Assembly (NCBI RefSeq): GCF_002814095.1
Contig: NZ_CP021913.1
Span: 1,612,001 to 1,676,000, forward strand
Length of the DNA stretch: 64,000 nt
Direction of reading: 5' to 3'
Source of the DNA: Sagittula sp. P11
GTDB lineage: Bacteria; Pseudomonadota; Alphaproteobacteria; Rhodobacterales; Rhodobacteraceae
Both the position numbers and the translations under genes were made by a program. Under the pieces are notes generated by a model, which was given only the letters and a program-made list of their open reading frames with translations, did not search any database and was not told the origin of the DNA. Shown here piece after piece: positions 17,441 to 29,804 of the stretch; within the stretch, counting starts at the first letter, position 1, and every line of letters starts with the position of its first letter.

Positions 17441-17581
17441 CTTGGCCTCCGTCTTCGCTGCGCGGCGCTATGGGAATCGGACGCCGCCGCCCCCCGGTCG
17501 TGCACGCAACTTTAAGCAAATGGATGTTACCCCGGCCTTCGTGGGGATTCGGTTCGTCGCATGTCTACAGAGAGGGTTTCT

Positions 17582-18751
17582 ATGTCGCCACTCATTCTAC
17601 TCGGCCTCGTGGGCCTCGGGCTCTTTGCCGTCGCGGTCAACCAGCACGATTACACCACCGACGATGACGGCGACTCCGGCGAAGGCGACGAAAGCGCCGA
17701 GGCGCCGACGGACACCGGCGACAGCTTTGACGTCGACACCGGGGACGATACCGGCAGCGGCACTCCCGACGAAGAGGACACCGGCGGCGGCGCGGGTAAG
17801 ATGCTGAGCGGCACCGATGGCGACGACACCATCACTCTGGACGGCCCTGCGGGCCCGGGGATCGAGGTGTCGGCAGGCGCTGGCAACGATCTGATCGACC
17901 TCTACGACGGCTCGACCGACCCGGTGGAACTGGACGCGCAGCTTCTCGACGGCGCGCTTCTGTCCGGTGGCGAGGGCAACGACCTGATCGAGGCCTACAG
18001 TACCGCATCGACCATCACCGGCGATGGGGGCAACGACACGATTTCCGGGCGACATGACGGTGCCAGCATCGACGGGGGCGCGGGCAACGACCTCGTCTCC
18101 ATCACCTCGTCGGAGGAGGGCGCCGGGTCCGACATCAGGGGCGGCGCCGGGGCCGACACGATCTCTGCCTTCATGGACGGGGGGCGGGTCGACGGCGGGG
18201 CAGGCAACGACCTGATCTTCGCCAACCCCGCGCCCACCACCCCGACCGAAATCGACGGCGGCGAAGGCAGCGATCACCTCGTCATCAACGCCGTCACGCC
18301 GCTGATCCAGCAGTGGGAGGCCGGAGTCCGGGTCACGGGCGGGGACGGCGCGGACATCTTCGATCTCATCGTCGCACCGGGCGGGACCGAGATCGCCGAT
18401 ACGCCGCCCGGCGCGGTGTCCACGCTGGCGGACGGCACGGTCCAGGTCGACATCGGCACGATCACCGACTTCTCGGCGGGCGAGGACCTGCTGCTGATCG
18501 ACGGGACGACAAATGCCAGCCAGTTCACCCTCGCCGCCATCGAACTGGAAGAGACGGCGCCCGACGGTGCCCCCCTCTCGACCGTGGTGCGGCTGGTCTA
18601 CGAGATCGACGCGACCGATGTCGCCAACCGCGACGTGGTCCTGACACTGAGCGGGGCAAGCGGGCTGACCGTGGAGGACGTGATCGTCACCGGCGCGGGC
18701 ACAACCGCCGTGCCGCTGAACTTCATCGGCCGGGACGCCGCAGCCGCCTGA
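17582..18751 (+). CDS. Membrane-anchored RTX-repeat (calcium-binding) protein
   Basis: From ATG 17582 (AGAGGG upstream) the protein has 389 residues. Residues 1-20 form one membrane segment, followed by an acidic Asp/Gly/Thr linker and about eight GGxGxDxx nonapeptide-like units (for example GGAGNDLV, GGAGADTI, GGEGSDHL) between about 80 and 270, which form Ca2+ beta-rolls. The C-terminal part has an RTX-like FDL...ITDFSAGEDLLLIDG segment. No type I secretion genes are adjacent. The N-terminal anchor differs from freely secreted RTX toxins. Confidence 0.8.
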   Translation: MSPLILLGLVGLGLFAVAVNQHDYTTDDDGDSGEGDESAEAPTDTGDSFDVDTGDDTGSGTPDEEDTGGGAGKMLSGTDGDDTITLDGPAGPGIEVSAGAGNDLIDLYDGSTDPVELDAQLLDGALLSGGEGNDLIEAYSTASTITGDGGNDTISGRHDGASIDGGAGNDLVSITSSEEGAGSDIRGGAGADTISAFMDGGRVDGGAGNDLIFANPAPTTPTEIDGGEGSDHLVINAVTPLIQQWEAGVRVTGGDGADIFDLIVAPGGTEIADTPPGAVSTLADGTVQVDIGTITDFSAGEDLLLIDGTTNASQFTLAAIELEETAPDGAPLSTVVRLVYEIDATDVANRDVVLTLSGASGLTVEDVIVTGAGTTAVPLNFIGRDAAAA

Positions 18752-18757
18752 GCCGCC

Positions 18758-19459
18758 TCAGGCCAGCCGGCTGGTCCGCCGCAGGGATGCCAGAACGCCG
18801 TTGTCGACCGCCTCGCGGTGGATCGCACCGATCTGGGCGGGGATCTCGGGCAGGTTCAGAAGGCGCGCGATGGCAAAGCGGTGCCCTGCCCCGCCCGACC
18901 GCAGGAGGGTGCCGTCCCGCGCCACGTGCAGGAGGATGCCGCCGTGCTCTCTCCGGAAGTTCTCCGGCAGTTCCTCGCGGTTGAGGAACCGGCCCTCCGC
19001 CAGCGTCCGGGCCTTCAGCAGGTCGATGCCGGCAAACCGGCGCCGCAGATCCTCGACCGAGCCGCAGCCGTCCGGTTTCTTCCCTTCGCCGATCTGCCGC
19101 AGCATCCGCTGGTACATCGGCGTGTCTTCCCAGTCCGCCCCTTCGAAGAACCGCATCCGGCAGCTCTTCATGCGGATCGTCTCGCCGATTTCGCTACGGT
19201 GCCGGTCCCAGTCGCCGCCGACGACCCGGGCGCTGTCATGCCGCCTGAGCCGCAGCCTGGCCCCGCCAGTGTACTCGAAGCGCACCTCAGCCGGGTCCAC
19301 GTAGATCGCGGAATCCGAGGGCGGCACCACCGCGCCGAACCGGACGCGGTTGATCATGTCACGCAGGACCTTGTGCGGCACATGCGCTTCGACGGATTTG
19401 ATCCAACGGGTCGGGTGCCAGTAATAGACGGGGCTGCGGCGGTGAGCGTAGGACGGCAT
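18758..19459 (-). CDS. Hypothetical protein with a ParB/Srx-like end
   Basis: From ATG 19459 it has 233 residues. It is rich in Arg and Trp. The C-terminal part, GGILLHVARDGTLL then GGAGHRFAIARLL, resembles the substrate loop of ParB/sulfiredoxin-fold domains (DGRHR-like). Such proteins often sit with sugar or surface-polymer genes, but no such cluster is here. A TTG start at 19495 would add 12 residues; I prefer the ATG because of GAGG upstream. Family assignment is tentative. Confidence 0.5.
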   Translation of the reverse strand: MPSYAHRRSPVYYWHPTRWIKSVEAHVPHKVLRDMINRVRFGAVVPPSDSAIYVDPAEVRFEYTGGARLRLRRHDSARVVGGDWDRHRSEIGETIRMKSCRMRFFEGADWEDTPMYQRMLRQIGEGKKPDGCGSVEDLRRRFAGIDLLKARTLAEGRFLNREELPENFRREHGGILLHVARDGTLLRSGGAGHRFAIARLLNLPEIPAQIGAIHREAVDNGVLASLRRTSRLA

Positions 19460-19613
19460 GGGAAAAGGGAACCTCAGACGGGTCTCATCGGGCAAGAATA
19501 AATCGTCATGAAAATGAATTAAAACTGTTACACGCTTCGCGCAACGCGGCGGACGTTACGTCAACCCGTGACCCGGCAGCAAGCGGCGCACAGAGACGTC
19601 AGAGCTCACGAAA

Positions 19614-19640
19614 AAACCCCGCCGGCGACCGGCGGGGTTT
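19614..19640 (-). terminator. Strong intrinsic terminator after rplP
   Basis: AAACCCCGCCGG (19614-19625) and CCGGCGGGGTTT (19629-19640) form a perfect 12-bp stem; the minus-strand RNA continues into a run of T. It ends the rplB-rplP unit 36 nt after the rplP stop and separates it from rpmC. Confidence 0.93.
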
Positions 19641-19675
19641 CAAGCATTTCAACCGCGTGAGCGGAAGGACCGGGC

Positions 19676-20089
19676 TTACCAGTCCTCGCGAACCACGACG
19701 CGGGTCTTGATCGGCAGCTTCATCGCGGCCAGGCGCAGCGCCTCGCGGGCGATGTCCTCGGCAACGCCGTCGATCTCGAACATCACGCGACCGGGCTTCA
19801 CCTTGCAGACCCAACGGTCGACAGAGCCTTTACCCTTACCCATACGAACTTCGATGGGCTTCGCGGTCACCGGGGTGTCCGGGAAGATGCGGATCCAGAC
19901 GCGGCCCTGACGCTTCATGTGACGCGTCATGGCACGGCGGGCTGCTTCGATCTGGCGTGCGGTGACACGCTCCGGCTCGGTGGCCTTCAGACCGTAGTGA
20001 CCGAAGTTCAGGTCGGAACCGCCCTTCGCCTCACCCTTGATCCGGCCTTTGAAGGCCTTCCGGAATTTAGTGCGTTTCGGCTGAAGCAT
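19676..20089 (-). CDS. rplP: 50S ribosomal protein L16
   Basis: L16 lies near the A-site tRNA elbow. The 137-residue protein has [19 protein letters not shown] at the start, [15 protein letters not shown] and [19 protein letters not shown] split across the middle. It starts 2 nt after the rpsC stop. The usual next gene, rpmC, is 5.3 kb away. Confidence 0.98.
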   Translation of the reverse strand: MLQPKRTKFRKAFKGRIKGEAKGGSDLNFGHYGLKATEPERVTARQIEAARRAMTRHMKRQGRVWIRIFPDTPVTAKPIEVRMGKGKGSVDRWVCKVKPGRVMFEIDGVAEDIAREALRLAAMKLPIKTRVVVREDW

Positions 20090-20091
20090 GA

Positions 20092-20814
20092 TTACCTCCG
20101 GTCGTCACGACGACCGCCGCCTGCACCGCGAGGTGCCGGGCCGTCCTGGATTTCCTGGCTCTTCCGGTCGCGGGCCTGGGGATCATGTTCCATGATCTCG
20201 CCCTTGAAGATCCAGACCTTGATACCGATGATGCCGTAAGGCGTGGTCGCCTCGACGTTGGCATAATCGATGTCGGCGCGCAGCGTGTGCAGCGGCACGC
20301 GGCCTTCGCGGTACCATTCGGTCCGTGCGATTTCCGCGCCACCCAGACGGCCAGCGACGTTCACCCGGATACCCAGGGCGCCCATGCGCATGGCGTTCTG
20401 CACGGCCCGCTTCATCGCGCGGCGGAAGGAAACCCGGCGCTCAAGCTGCTGGGCGATGGACTCGCCGACCAGCGTGGCGTCCAGTTCCGGCTTCCGGACC
20501 TCGACGATGTTCAGGTGCAGCTCGCTGTCGGTCATGCGGGCGATCTTCTTGCGAAGCACCTCGATGTCAGCGCCTTTCTTGCCGATGATCACGCCCGGAC
20601 GCGCGGTGTGAATGGTCACACGGCACTTCTTGTGGGGGCGCTCGATGATCACGCGGGCAATGCCGGCCTGCTTGCACTCTTCGTGGATGAAGTCACGAAT
20701 GCGCAGGTCTTCCAGCAGCAGATCGCCGTAATCCTTGGTGTCCGCGTACCAACGCGAATCCCAGGTCCGGTTGATCTGGAGGCGCATCCCGATCGGATTG
20801 GTCTTGTTACCCAT
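20092..20814 (-). CDS. rpsC: 30S ribosomal protein S3
   Basis: S3 forms the mRNA entry helicase with S4 and S5. The 240-residue protein starts [22 protein letters not shown] and has the KH-domain [12 protein letters not shown] and the [13 protein letters not shown] helix. Its first codon shares one base with the rplV stop (TAATG). Confidence 0.98.
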   Translation of the reverse strand: MGNKTNPIGMRLQINRTWDSRWYADTKDYGDLLLEDLRIRDFIHEECKQAGIARVIIERPHKKCRVTIHTARPGVIIGKKGADIEVLRKKIARMTDSELHLNIVEVRKPELDATLVGESIAQQLERRVSFRRAMKRAVQNAMRMGALGIRVNVAGRLGGAEIARTEWYREGRVPLHTLRADIDYANVEATTPYGIIGIKVWIFKGEIMEHDPQARDRKSQEIQDGPAPRGAGGGRRDDRR

Positions 20815-21194
20815 TAGGCTTGCTCCTCAACCTGACGCACCTTGATGGTGATCTCCGAGAACGGCTTGTTGATGCGGCCAAAACGGCCACGGGCACGCGG
20901 GCGACCGCGCTTCATGACCAGGTTCTTGCCCACATAGGCCTCGGCGACGACCAGTTCGTCGACGTCCAGGCCGTGGTTGTTCTCGGCGTTGGCGATGGCG
21001 GACTGAAGGCACTTCTTAACGTCCTGCGAGATCCGCTTCTTGGAGAAGGTCAGGTCCGTCAGGGCCTTCTCGACCTTCTTGCCGCGAATGAGCGCCGCGA
21101 CGAGGTTCAGCTTCTGCGGCGAGGTGCGCAGCATGCGCAGTTTCGCCATCGCTTCGTTGTCCGCCACGCGGCGGGGATTCTTATCCTTGCCCAT
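20814..21194 (-). CDS. rplV: 50S ribosomal protein L22
   Basis: L22 lines the nascent-chain tunnel. The 126-residue protein keeps [20 protein letters not shown], the [17 protein letters not shown] core and the basic [15 protein letters not shown] loop that reaches into the tunnel. It overlaps rpsC by one base. Confidence 0.98.
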   Translation of the reverse strand: MGKDKNPRRVADNEAMAKLRMLRTSPQKLNLVAALIRGKKVEKALTDLTFSKKRISQDVKKCLQSAIANAENNHGLDVDELVVAEAYVGKNLVMKRGRPRARGRFGRINKPFSEITIKVRQVEEQA

Positions 21195-21197
21195 GGC

Positions 21198-21476
21198 TTA
21201 CTTCCTCTTGGCTTTCTTGTCCGCCGCGTGACCGTAGTAGGTGCGGGTCGGAGCGTATTCACCGAACTTCTGGCCGATCATGTCCTCGGTCACGTTGACC
21301 GGGATGTGCTTCTGGCCGTTGTACACACCGAAGGTGAGACCAACGAAGTGCGGCAGGATGGTGGAGCGGCGCGACCAGATCTTGATGACCTCGTTCTTGC
21401 CGGATTCCTTCGATTTTTCGGCCTTCTTCAACACGTAAGCGTCGACGAAGGGGCCTTTCCAAACAGAGCGTGCCAT
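21198..21476 (-). CDS. rpsS: 30S ribosomal protein S19
   Basis: The 92-residue protein has the start [39 protein letters not shown], and the [12 protein letters not shown] end typical of S19 in the 30S head. It begins 3 nt after rplB. Confidence 0.98.
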   Translation of the reverse strand: MARSVWKGPFVDAYVLKKAEKSKESGKNEVIKIWSRRSTILPHFVGLTFGVYNGQKHIPVNVTEDMIGQKFGEYAPTRTYYGHAADKKAKRK

Positions 21477-21479
21477 AGA

Positions 21480-22322
21480 TTAGCGACCCTTCTTCTTGGC
21501 GTGGCGCGAGCGGATGATGAGCTTTTGCGACGCCTTGTTCGTGTTGCGGGTCTTCTTGCCCTTGGTCGGCTTGCCCCACGGCGTCACCGGGTGACGACCG
21601 CCGGAGGTCCGGCCTTCACCACCGCCGTGCGGGTGGTCGATCGGGTTCATGACGACACCGCGGACGGACGGACGGATGCCCTTGTGGCGCATGCGGCCCG
21701 CTTTACCGAAGTTCTGGTTCGAGTTGTCGGGGTTCGACACGGCACCGACGGTCGCCATGCACTCCTGACGGACCATGCGCAGTTCGCCCGAGGACAGGCG
21801 GATCTGTGCGTAACCACCGTCACGGCCGACGAACTGGGCGTAGGTGCCCGCGGCGCGTGCGATCTGGCCGCCCTTGCCGGGCTTCAGCTCGATGTTGTGG
21901 ACGATCGTCCCGATCGGCATGCCCGAGAACGGCATGCAGTTGCCCGGCTTGATGTCGGCCTTGGCGGAGGCAACCACCTTGTCGCCGATGCCGAGGCGCT
22001 GGGGCGCGAGGATGTAGGCTTGTTCACCATCATCATACTGGATCAGTGCGATGAATGCGGTGCGGTTCGGGTCGTATTCAATGCGAACGACGATGCCGTT
22101 CACGTCGAACTTGTTCCGCTTGAAATCGACGATCCGGTAGAGACGCTTTGCGCCACCGCCACGACGGCGGGAGGTGATACGTCCGGTGTTGTTCCGGCCG
22201 CCCGACTTCGTCAGACCCTCGGTGAGGGCCTTGACGGGGCGTCCTTTGTACAGCTCCGAACGGTCGATCAGCACCAGCCCGCGCTGGCCCGGCGTCGTCG
22301 GCTTGTACGACTTGAGTGCCAT
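21480..22322 (-). CDS. rplB: 50S ribosomal protein L2
   Basis: L2 is needed for subunit joining and peptidyl transfer. The 280-residue protein starts [15 protein letters not shown] and has [18 protein letters not shown] followed by the [11 protein letters not shown] loop with the conserved functional His. It is the first gene of a new unit; the normal upstream neighbour rplW lies beyond an ankyrin gene, and rplB has its own promoter and leader. Confidence 0.98.
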   Translation of the reverse strand: MALKSYKPTTPGQRGLVLIDRSELYKGRPVKALTEGLTKSGGRNNTGRITSRRRGGGAKRLYRIVDFKRNKFDVNGIVVRIEYDPNRTAFIALIQYDDGEQAYILAPQRLGIGDKVVASAKADIKPGNCMPFSGMPIGTIVHNIELKPGKGGQIARAAGTYAQFVGRDGGYAQIRLSSGELRMVRQECMATVGAVSNPDNSNQNFGKAGRMRHKGIRPSVRGVVMNPIDHPHGGGEGRTSGGRHPVTPWGKPTKGKKTRNTNKASQKLIIRSRHAKKKGR

Positions 22323-22442
22323 GCTTTCTGTCTTCCGTTAGCTAGCAGCCGGTTGCCCGGCTTATGTAATAGCCCCCCGAAGGTGGCCAGAAGTATAGGC
22401 CCCCGAAGGTGCCCGATTCGCTATCCGCATCGCGCAAAAGCG

Positions 22443-22466
22443 AAGCCCCGGACGAATCCGGGGCCG
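22443..22466 (-). promoter_or_regulatory. Attenuator-like hairpin in the rplB leader
   Basis: GCCCCGGA (22445-22452) pairs with TCCGGGGC (22457-22464) and on the minus strand is followed by TTCGCTTTTGCG. It begins only a few nt after the predicted start site, and outer ATCCGCA/TGCGGAT pairing could form a competing fold. This suggests a leader that controls rplB-rplP expression. Inferred from base pairing only. Confidence 0.5.
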
Positions 22467-22479
22467 TTGCGGATGGGGT

Positions 22480-22508
22480 CGTGTAGGGGATGCAGGACAA
22501 CGGGTCAA
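22480..22508 (-). promoter_or_regulatory. Probable promoter of the rplB-rplP unit
   Basis: On the minus strand TTGACC (22503-22508), 17 bp and TACACG (22480-22485) lie about 160 nt before rplB. The match to the rpsL and rpsJ promoters is close. Confidence 0.7.
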
Positions 22509-23058
22509 GGGCCAAAGCCGTTGATGCCATGACTCGTCGGCAAAGCATGGCATAGTGGCCGGGCACACTGAAGATTGGGGAGCGCGGCCAGCGTGTACAA
22601 TAAGCAATAGGCAGCACGGGCCCGCAATCCTCTGCCCATTTCCGCGGCATCACATCTAGTTTTTGGCCGAAATGCGCCGCCGACCCGACGTTTCACGTCC
22701 ATCATGTGCCAGCCCTTGGTGGGGCAAAAAGGGGACCTTGCCCATAACGCGGGAGACTGGCCGGTCGATGGGAAAAGCGCATCCACGCAGGTTCGTCATG
22801 GCTGGCTGCAAAGCGTCTTGGATCTTCCGATTTTAAACATCTTATCAGATAGATACCGCGCCCTACAAATGGCCAATTGCGATCCTAGCCGCCGGGTTCC
22901 AGGTATTGAACGCCCTCGGGACGCGCACTCATTGCAACGCCCCAAATGCCCCGCATCCCAGCCCCCATCCCGACCGTTTGTGCCGCCCGGTCGCGGGAAC
23001 AAGGCCGGAACCGCGCGCCGTCCAGCCTTGTTAAAAGGTGTAACTTCAAGGAAACGAC
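22509..23058. other. Non-coding stretch between rplB and the ankyrin gene
   Basis: I see no convincing gene in this 550-bp stretch. It is less GC-rich than its surroundings, especially near 22820-22860. Short minus-strand frames here have poor composition and no ribosome site. It must contain the promoter of the ankyrin gene; I could not pick one with confidence. Confidence 0.5.
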
Positions 23059-23772
23059 ATGCGCGGCAAGATGGGAAAACTGTTCGACTTCATGCACGGG
23101 AGGCTGCGCCCCCGCGCCGAGGACGATGCGCTCCATATCGCCGCCTACGAAGGGGATACGGTGCGGATAGGTGAGCTGATCACCGAGCGCGGCGCCGATC
23201 CGAACCTGAGCCTCGCGACGATGATGAGCGCCTCGATCGAACGGACGGCGCTGTTCCTTGCCATCCAGGAACACAACCTCGCCGCGGCCCGGCTGCTGGT
23301 GGAGCTTGGCGCCGATCCGGACCTCAGGGACGGGCAGAACGTCACCCCGCTGATGTCCGCGGCGGCGCTCGGCAACATCGACCTCGTGCAGCTTCTGCTC
23401 GACCTTGGCGCCGATCCGAACGCCTACCGCGACAGCGACCACGCCTCGCCCCTGTCGTTCAGCATCCACGAGGACGACCCCGACGCGATCCTGCCGATCG
23501 TCTCGGCGCTGATCGCGGCGGGCGCCGATCCGGAGGGCGCCGTGGCCGCGGGCCAGAGCGTGCTGATGCTGGCCGCGCGGCAGAACCTGCCGGCGGTGAT
23601 CCGCACCCTGCTGGCCGCCGGGGCGGACCCGGATCGCACCTGCACGCTGACCTGGGCGCTTGGCTGGACGGCGCTGGACCACGCCATCCACGAAGCCTCC
23701 GCCAACGCGCAGGAGGTGCTGGCCCCGGTCACGACGCTGCCCGTGACGGTCCTCCCCGTCAAAACGTCCTGA
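23059..23772 (+). CDS. Ankyrin-repeat protein
   Basis: The 237-residue protein has about five ankyrin repeats marked by GADP turns (ERGADPN, ELGADPD, DLGADPN, AAGADPE, AAGADPD), with TPLM and TALF helices, filling most of its length. There is no signal peptide, so it is probably a cytoplasmic protein-binding module. AAGGAA precedes the ATG. It lies on the plus strand between rplB and rplW, both on the minus strand, and so splits the S10 operon. Confidence 0.9.
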   Translation: MRGKMGKLFDFMHGRLRPRAEDDALHIAAYEGDTVRIGELITERGADPNLSLATMMSASIERTALFLAIQEHNLAAARLLVELGADPDLRDGQNVTPLMSAAALGNIDLVQLLLDLGADPNAYRDSDHASPLSFSIHEDDPDAILPIVSALIAAGADPEGAVAAGQSVLMLAARQNLPAVIRTLLAAGADPDRTCTLTWALGWTALDHAIHEASANAQEVLAPVTTLPVTVLPVKTS

Positions 23773-23797
23773 CCGCAGCCCTCCCCCGCCAAAGCAA

Positions 23798-23825
23798 AAG
23801 GCCCCCGCAGATCTGCGGGGGCCTT
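23798..23825. terminator. Bidirectional terminator between the ankyrin gene and rplW
   Basis: AAGGCCCCCGCA (23798-23809) pairs with TGCGGGGGCCTT (23814-23825). The minus-strand RNA continues TTTTGCTTT and ends the rpsJ-rplW unit; the same stem can end the ankyrin message. Confidence 0.9.
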
Positions 23826-23866
23826 CGCTGTTCTCGCTGACGGGGGCATCCCCCGCCTCGATCCGG

Positions 23867-24163
23867 TCAGAGGCCGGTGGACACGTCGATGGTGTTGCCC
23901 TCTTCGAGCATCACATAGGCCTTCTTCACGTCACGGCGCTTGCCGGTCTTGCCACGGAAACGCTTCACCTTGCCCTTGGTGATGGTCGTGTTCACGGCCT
24001 TCACCTTCACACCAAAGAGCGCCTCGACGGCTTCCTTGATCTGCGGCTTGTTCGCGTCGATGGCCACTTCGAAGACAACCGCGCCGTGCTCGGACGCCAT
24101 GGTGGACTTCTCGGTGATGATCGGCTTGCGGATCACGTCGTACTGTTCTGCCGTCGCGGTCAT
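23867..24163 (-). CDS. rplW: 50S ribosomal protein L23
   Basis: L23 docks trigger factor and SRP at the tunnel exit. The 98-residue protein has [16 protein letters not shown], the [20 protein letters not shown] helix-strand core and the [19 protein letters not shown] loop. It overlaps rplD by 4 nt (ATGA). It is the last gene of the rpsJ unit here. Confidence 0.98.
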   Translation of the reverse strand: MTATAEQYDVIRKPIITEKSTMASEHGAVVFEVAIDANKPQIKEAVEALFGVKVKAVNTTITKGKVKRFRGKTGKRRDVKKAYVMLEEGNTIDVSTGL

Positions 24164-24777
24164 TTCAGTCGAGCCTCCAGTGCTTCGACACCCGCCTTCG
24201 TGATCACCAGGGTGTCACGCTTCAGGATGTCATAAACGTTGGCACCGATGGTCGGCAGGACGTCCAGACCTTCGATGTTGCGGGCCGCCTTGGCGAAGTT
24301 CTCGTTCACCTCGGCCCCGTCGATGATCAGCGCGCGCTTCCAGCCAAGCTTCGACACCTGAGCGGCGAGCGCCTTGGTCTTGCTTGCGCCGTCGATGGAG
24401 TCGATCACGATCAGGGCGCCGTTGCGGGCCTTGTCGGACAGAGCCATCTTCAGGCCGAGTGCGCGGACCTTCTTGGGCAGGTCATGGGCGTGCGACCGCG
24501 GGGTCGGGCCCTTGTAGATGCCGCCCTTGCGGAAGATCGGCGCCTTGCGGGAACCGTGACGTGCGCCACCGGTGCCCTTCTGGCGGTAGATCTTCTTGGT
24601 CGAATACGACACTTCCGAGCGGGTCTTGACCTTGTGCGTACCGGCCTGCGCCTTGTTGCGCTGCCAGCGGACGACGCGGTGGAGAATGTCGGCGCGCGGC
24701 TCCAGCCCGAAGAGGGCCTCGTCCAGCTCGACTTCGCCAGCGGAACCGCCGTCGAGGTTGATTACGTCGAGTTTCAT
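24160..24777 (-). CDS. rplD: 50S ribosomal protein L4
   Basis: L4 reaches into the exit tunnel and represses the S10 operon in E. coli. The 205-residue protein shows [20 protein letters not shown], then [15 protein letters not shown] and [20 protein letters not shown], the tunnel loop and its flanks. It overlaps both neighbours by 4 nt, so rplC, rplD and rplW are coupled. Confidence 0.98.
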   Translation of the reverse strand: MKLDVINLDGGSAGEVELDEALFGLEPRADILHRVVRWQRNKAQAGTHKVKTRSEVSYSTKKIYRQKGTGGARHGSRKAPIFRKGGIYKGPTPRSHAHDLPKKVRALGLKMALSDKARNGALIVIDSIDGASKTKALAAQVSKLGWKRALIIDGAEVNENFAKAARNIEGLDVLPTIGANVYDILKRDTLVITKAGVEALEARLK

Positions 24778-25613
24778 TCCTCACCTTCCTTCTTCTCGGC
24801 CTCGATGTCGGCCTCGGCCTCTTTCAGGGCCTGGGCCTCCTGCGCGGCCTGCTCCTCGGCGAGGCGCTTGGCTTCGGCTTCGGCCTCTGCGGCGGCTGCC
24901 GCTGCGGCTTCCTCTGCCTGGCGCTGCGCTTCCTTCTTGGCGCTCGCCAGAGCGGCCGGAAGGATTGCGTTCTCCGGGAAGGGCTTCTTCACGGCGTCCT
25001 TGACGGTGACCCACGATCCCTTCGGGCCCGGAACGGCACCCTTGATCATGATCACGCCGCGGTCGCTGTCGGTCTTGACGACCTGCAGGTTCTGCGTGGT
25101 CACACGGACGGAGCCCATGTGGCCGGCCATCTTCTTGCCCTTGAACACCTTGCCGGGGTTCTGACACTGGCCGGTGGAGCCGTGCGAGCGGTGGGAGATG
25201 GACACACCGTGCGAGGCACGCAGACCGCCGAAGTTGTGACGCTTCATGCCGCCGGCAAAACCTTTACCGATGGTGATGCCGGACACGTCGACGAACTGAC
25301 CTTCGAAGTAATGGTCGGCGATGATTTCCTCGCCCACTTCGATCAGGTTGTCCGCGGTCACGCGGAATTCGACAACCTTGCGCTTGGGTTCCACGTTCGC
25401 CTTGGCGAAGTGGCCGCGCATGGCCTGGCTCGTGCGCTTTGCCTTGGCGGTGCCACAGCCGAGCTGCACGGCGGAATAGCCGTTGGTTTCATCTGTGCGC
25501 TGCGCGACGACCTGGAGGTTGTCGAGCTGCAGCACGGTGACGGGGATCTGCTTGCCGTCTTCCATGAAGACGCGAGTCATGCCGATCTTCTTTGCGATCA
25601 CACCAGAGCGCAT
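24774..25613 (-). CDS. rplC: 50S ribosomal protein L3 with an Ala/Glu-rich tail
   Basis: L3 starts large-subunit assembly and reaches the peptidyl-transferase centre. From ATG 25613 (GGGGGT upstream) it has 279 residues. The L3 core runs from [16 protein letters not shown] to about residue 222, including [20 protein letters not shown]. Residues about 225-279 are a helical, coiled-coil-like run of Ala, Glu, Gln and Lys absent from E. coli L3. The frame extended to 25646 adds 11 unrelated residues. Confidence 0.96.
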   Translation of the reverse strand: MRSGVIAKKIGMTRVFMEDGKQIPVTVLQLDNLQVVAQRTDETNGYSAVQLGCGTAKAKRTSQAMRGHFAKANVEPKRKVVEFRVTADNLIEVGEEIIADHYFEGQFVDVSGITIGKGFAGGMKRHNFGGLRASHGVSISHRSHGSTGQCQNPGKVFKGKKMAGHMGSVRVTTQNLQVVKTDSDRGVIMIKGAVPGPKGSWVTVKDAVKKPFPENAILPAALASAKKEAQRQAEEAAAAAAAEAEAEAKRLAEEQAAQEAQALKEAEADIEAEKKEGEE

Positions 25614-25623
25614 GTCTACCCCC

Positions 25624-25929
25624 TTATACCTTGATCTCGACGTCAACGCCGGCGGCGAGGTCGAGCTTCATGAGGGCGTCCACGGTCTGCGGAGTCGGAT
25701 CGACGATGTCGAGCAGACGCTTGTGCGTGCGGATCTCGAACTGGTCCCGAGACTTCTTGTTCACGTGCGGGCCGCGCAGAACGGTGAATTTCTCGATCTT
25801 GTTGGGCAGCGGGATCGGCCCGCGGACCTGTGCGCCGGTACGCTTGGCGGTGTTGACGATTTCCTGGGTGCTTGCGTCGAGCACGCGGAAGTCGAACGCC
25901 TTCAGCCGGATACGGATGTTCTGGTTCAT
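25624..25929 (-). CDS. rpsJ: 30S ribosomal protein S10
   Basis: S10 (NusE) works both in the 30S head and in antitermination with NusB. The 101-residue protein keeps [21 protein letters not shown] and the loop [21 protein letters not shown]. It heads the rpsJ-rplC-rplD-rplW unit and has a structured leader and its own promoter after tuf1. Confidence 0.98.
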   Translation of the reverse strand: MNQNIRIRLKAFDFRVLDASTQEIVNTAKRTGAQVRGPIPLPNKIEKFTVLRGPHVNKKSRDQFEIRTHKRLLDIVDPTPQTVDALMKLDLAAGVDVEIKV

Positions 25930-25999
25930 CGAACAGTCCTATTTTGGCGTTTCGGTTGAGAGGAGGATGGGCGACCACCGCACACCCTCATCGAACCGT

Positions 26000-26042
26000 A
26001 AGGGCGGGAATCACCCCGCCCTTGAACGTCCCTATGGACGTT
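26000..26042 (-). promoter_or_regulatory. Tandem hairpins at the 5-prime end of the rpsJ message
   Basis: AAGGGCGGG (26000-26008) pairs with CCCGCCCTT (26015-26023), and AACGTCC pairs with GGACGTT at 26025-26042. They lie just after the predicted start site. No T-tract follows. A role in autoregulation or RNA stability is inferred. Confidence 0.5.
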
Positions 26043-26047
26043 GCGCG

Positions 26048-26076
26048 CGTATAGGCGCTTTGGGAGGGTGGGGCAA
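26048..26076 (-). promoter_or_regulatory. Probable promoter of the rpsJ (S10) unit
   Basis: On the minus strand TTGCCC (26071-26076), a 17-bp spacer and TATACG (26048-26053) lie about 110 nt before rpsJ. It is downstream of the tuf1 terminator, so S10 genes do not depend on str read-through. Confidence 0.78.
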
Positions 26077-26211
26077 GCGCTTAAGCACCGAATTCCCCCG
26101 GCCGCGCGCGTGTTTGCCCGAAGGGCGGCGCAGAGCCCCGCCCTACGGGGTGGGGTGGGGCTTGGGAAGGTGCGCGATGTCCTGTGGACAAGCGAACCGG
26201 GGGCAATAGAA

Positions 26212-26237
26212 AAGGGCGCCCCGTTTGGGACGCCCTT
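26212..26237 (-). terminator. Intrinsic terminator of tuf1
   Basis: AAGGGCGCCCC (26212-26222) and GGGACGCCCTT (26227-26237) form a stem with one mismatch and a GTTT loop; the minus-strand RNA continues TTTTCTATT. It is 40 nt past the tuf stop and is duplicated with the gene. Confidence 0.9.
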
Positions 26238-26277
26238 CGTTGTTCTCGGCCGGGCAGGCGCCCGGCACAGGTCGCGA

Positions 26278-27453
<1,176 letters not shown>

Positions 27454-27480
27454 GGTATTGGCTCCCTTTTCTTGTCGGAT

Positions 27481-27533
27481 GGTGGGGTTGAAACCCACCC
27501 TACTAAGTTGGGTAGGGCGGGGTTTCCCCCGCC
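27481..27533. repeat. Pair of GTAGGG-type palindromes in the fusA-tuf1 spacer
   Basis: GGTGGG/CCCACC (27481-27499) and GGCGGGG/CCCCGCC (27516-27533) are two hairpins placed head to head around CCCTAC-N8-GTAGGG. They belong to the family also at 10757, 26122 and 54837. They may slow RNA decay or tune fusA-to-tuf read-through. Confidence 0.65.
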
Positions 27534-27540
27534 ACCCGGC

Positions 27541-29664
<2,124 letters not shown>

Positions 29665-29804
29665 GGGTATGGGTCCTCTGGGGGTAATCTCTGCGCGGGC
29701 GCTTAACCCTCGCCTCCGATAAGTTCAAGCGTCGCGTTGCCGCGAACGGCAAAGAGCGGCCAAAGCCCGTCCCCGGGCCCGGCCACTCCGGTGTGCGGAT
29801 GTGA

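Noticed and set aside
22342-22786. Short minus-strand frames upstream of rplB (103 and up to 93 residues)
   Set aside because: Composition is poor, there is no ribosome site, and they overlap the predicted rplB promoter and leader hairpin.
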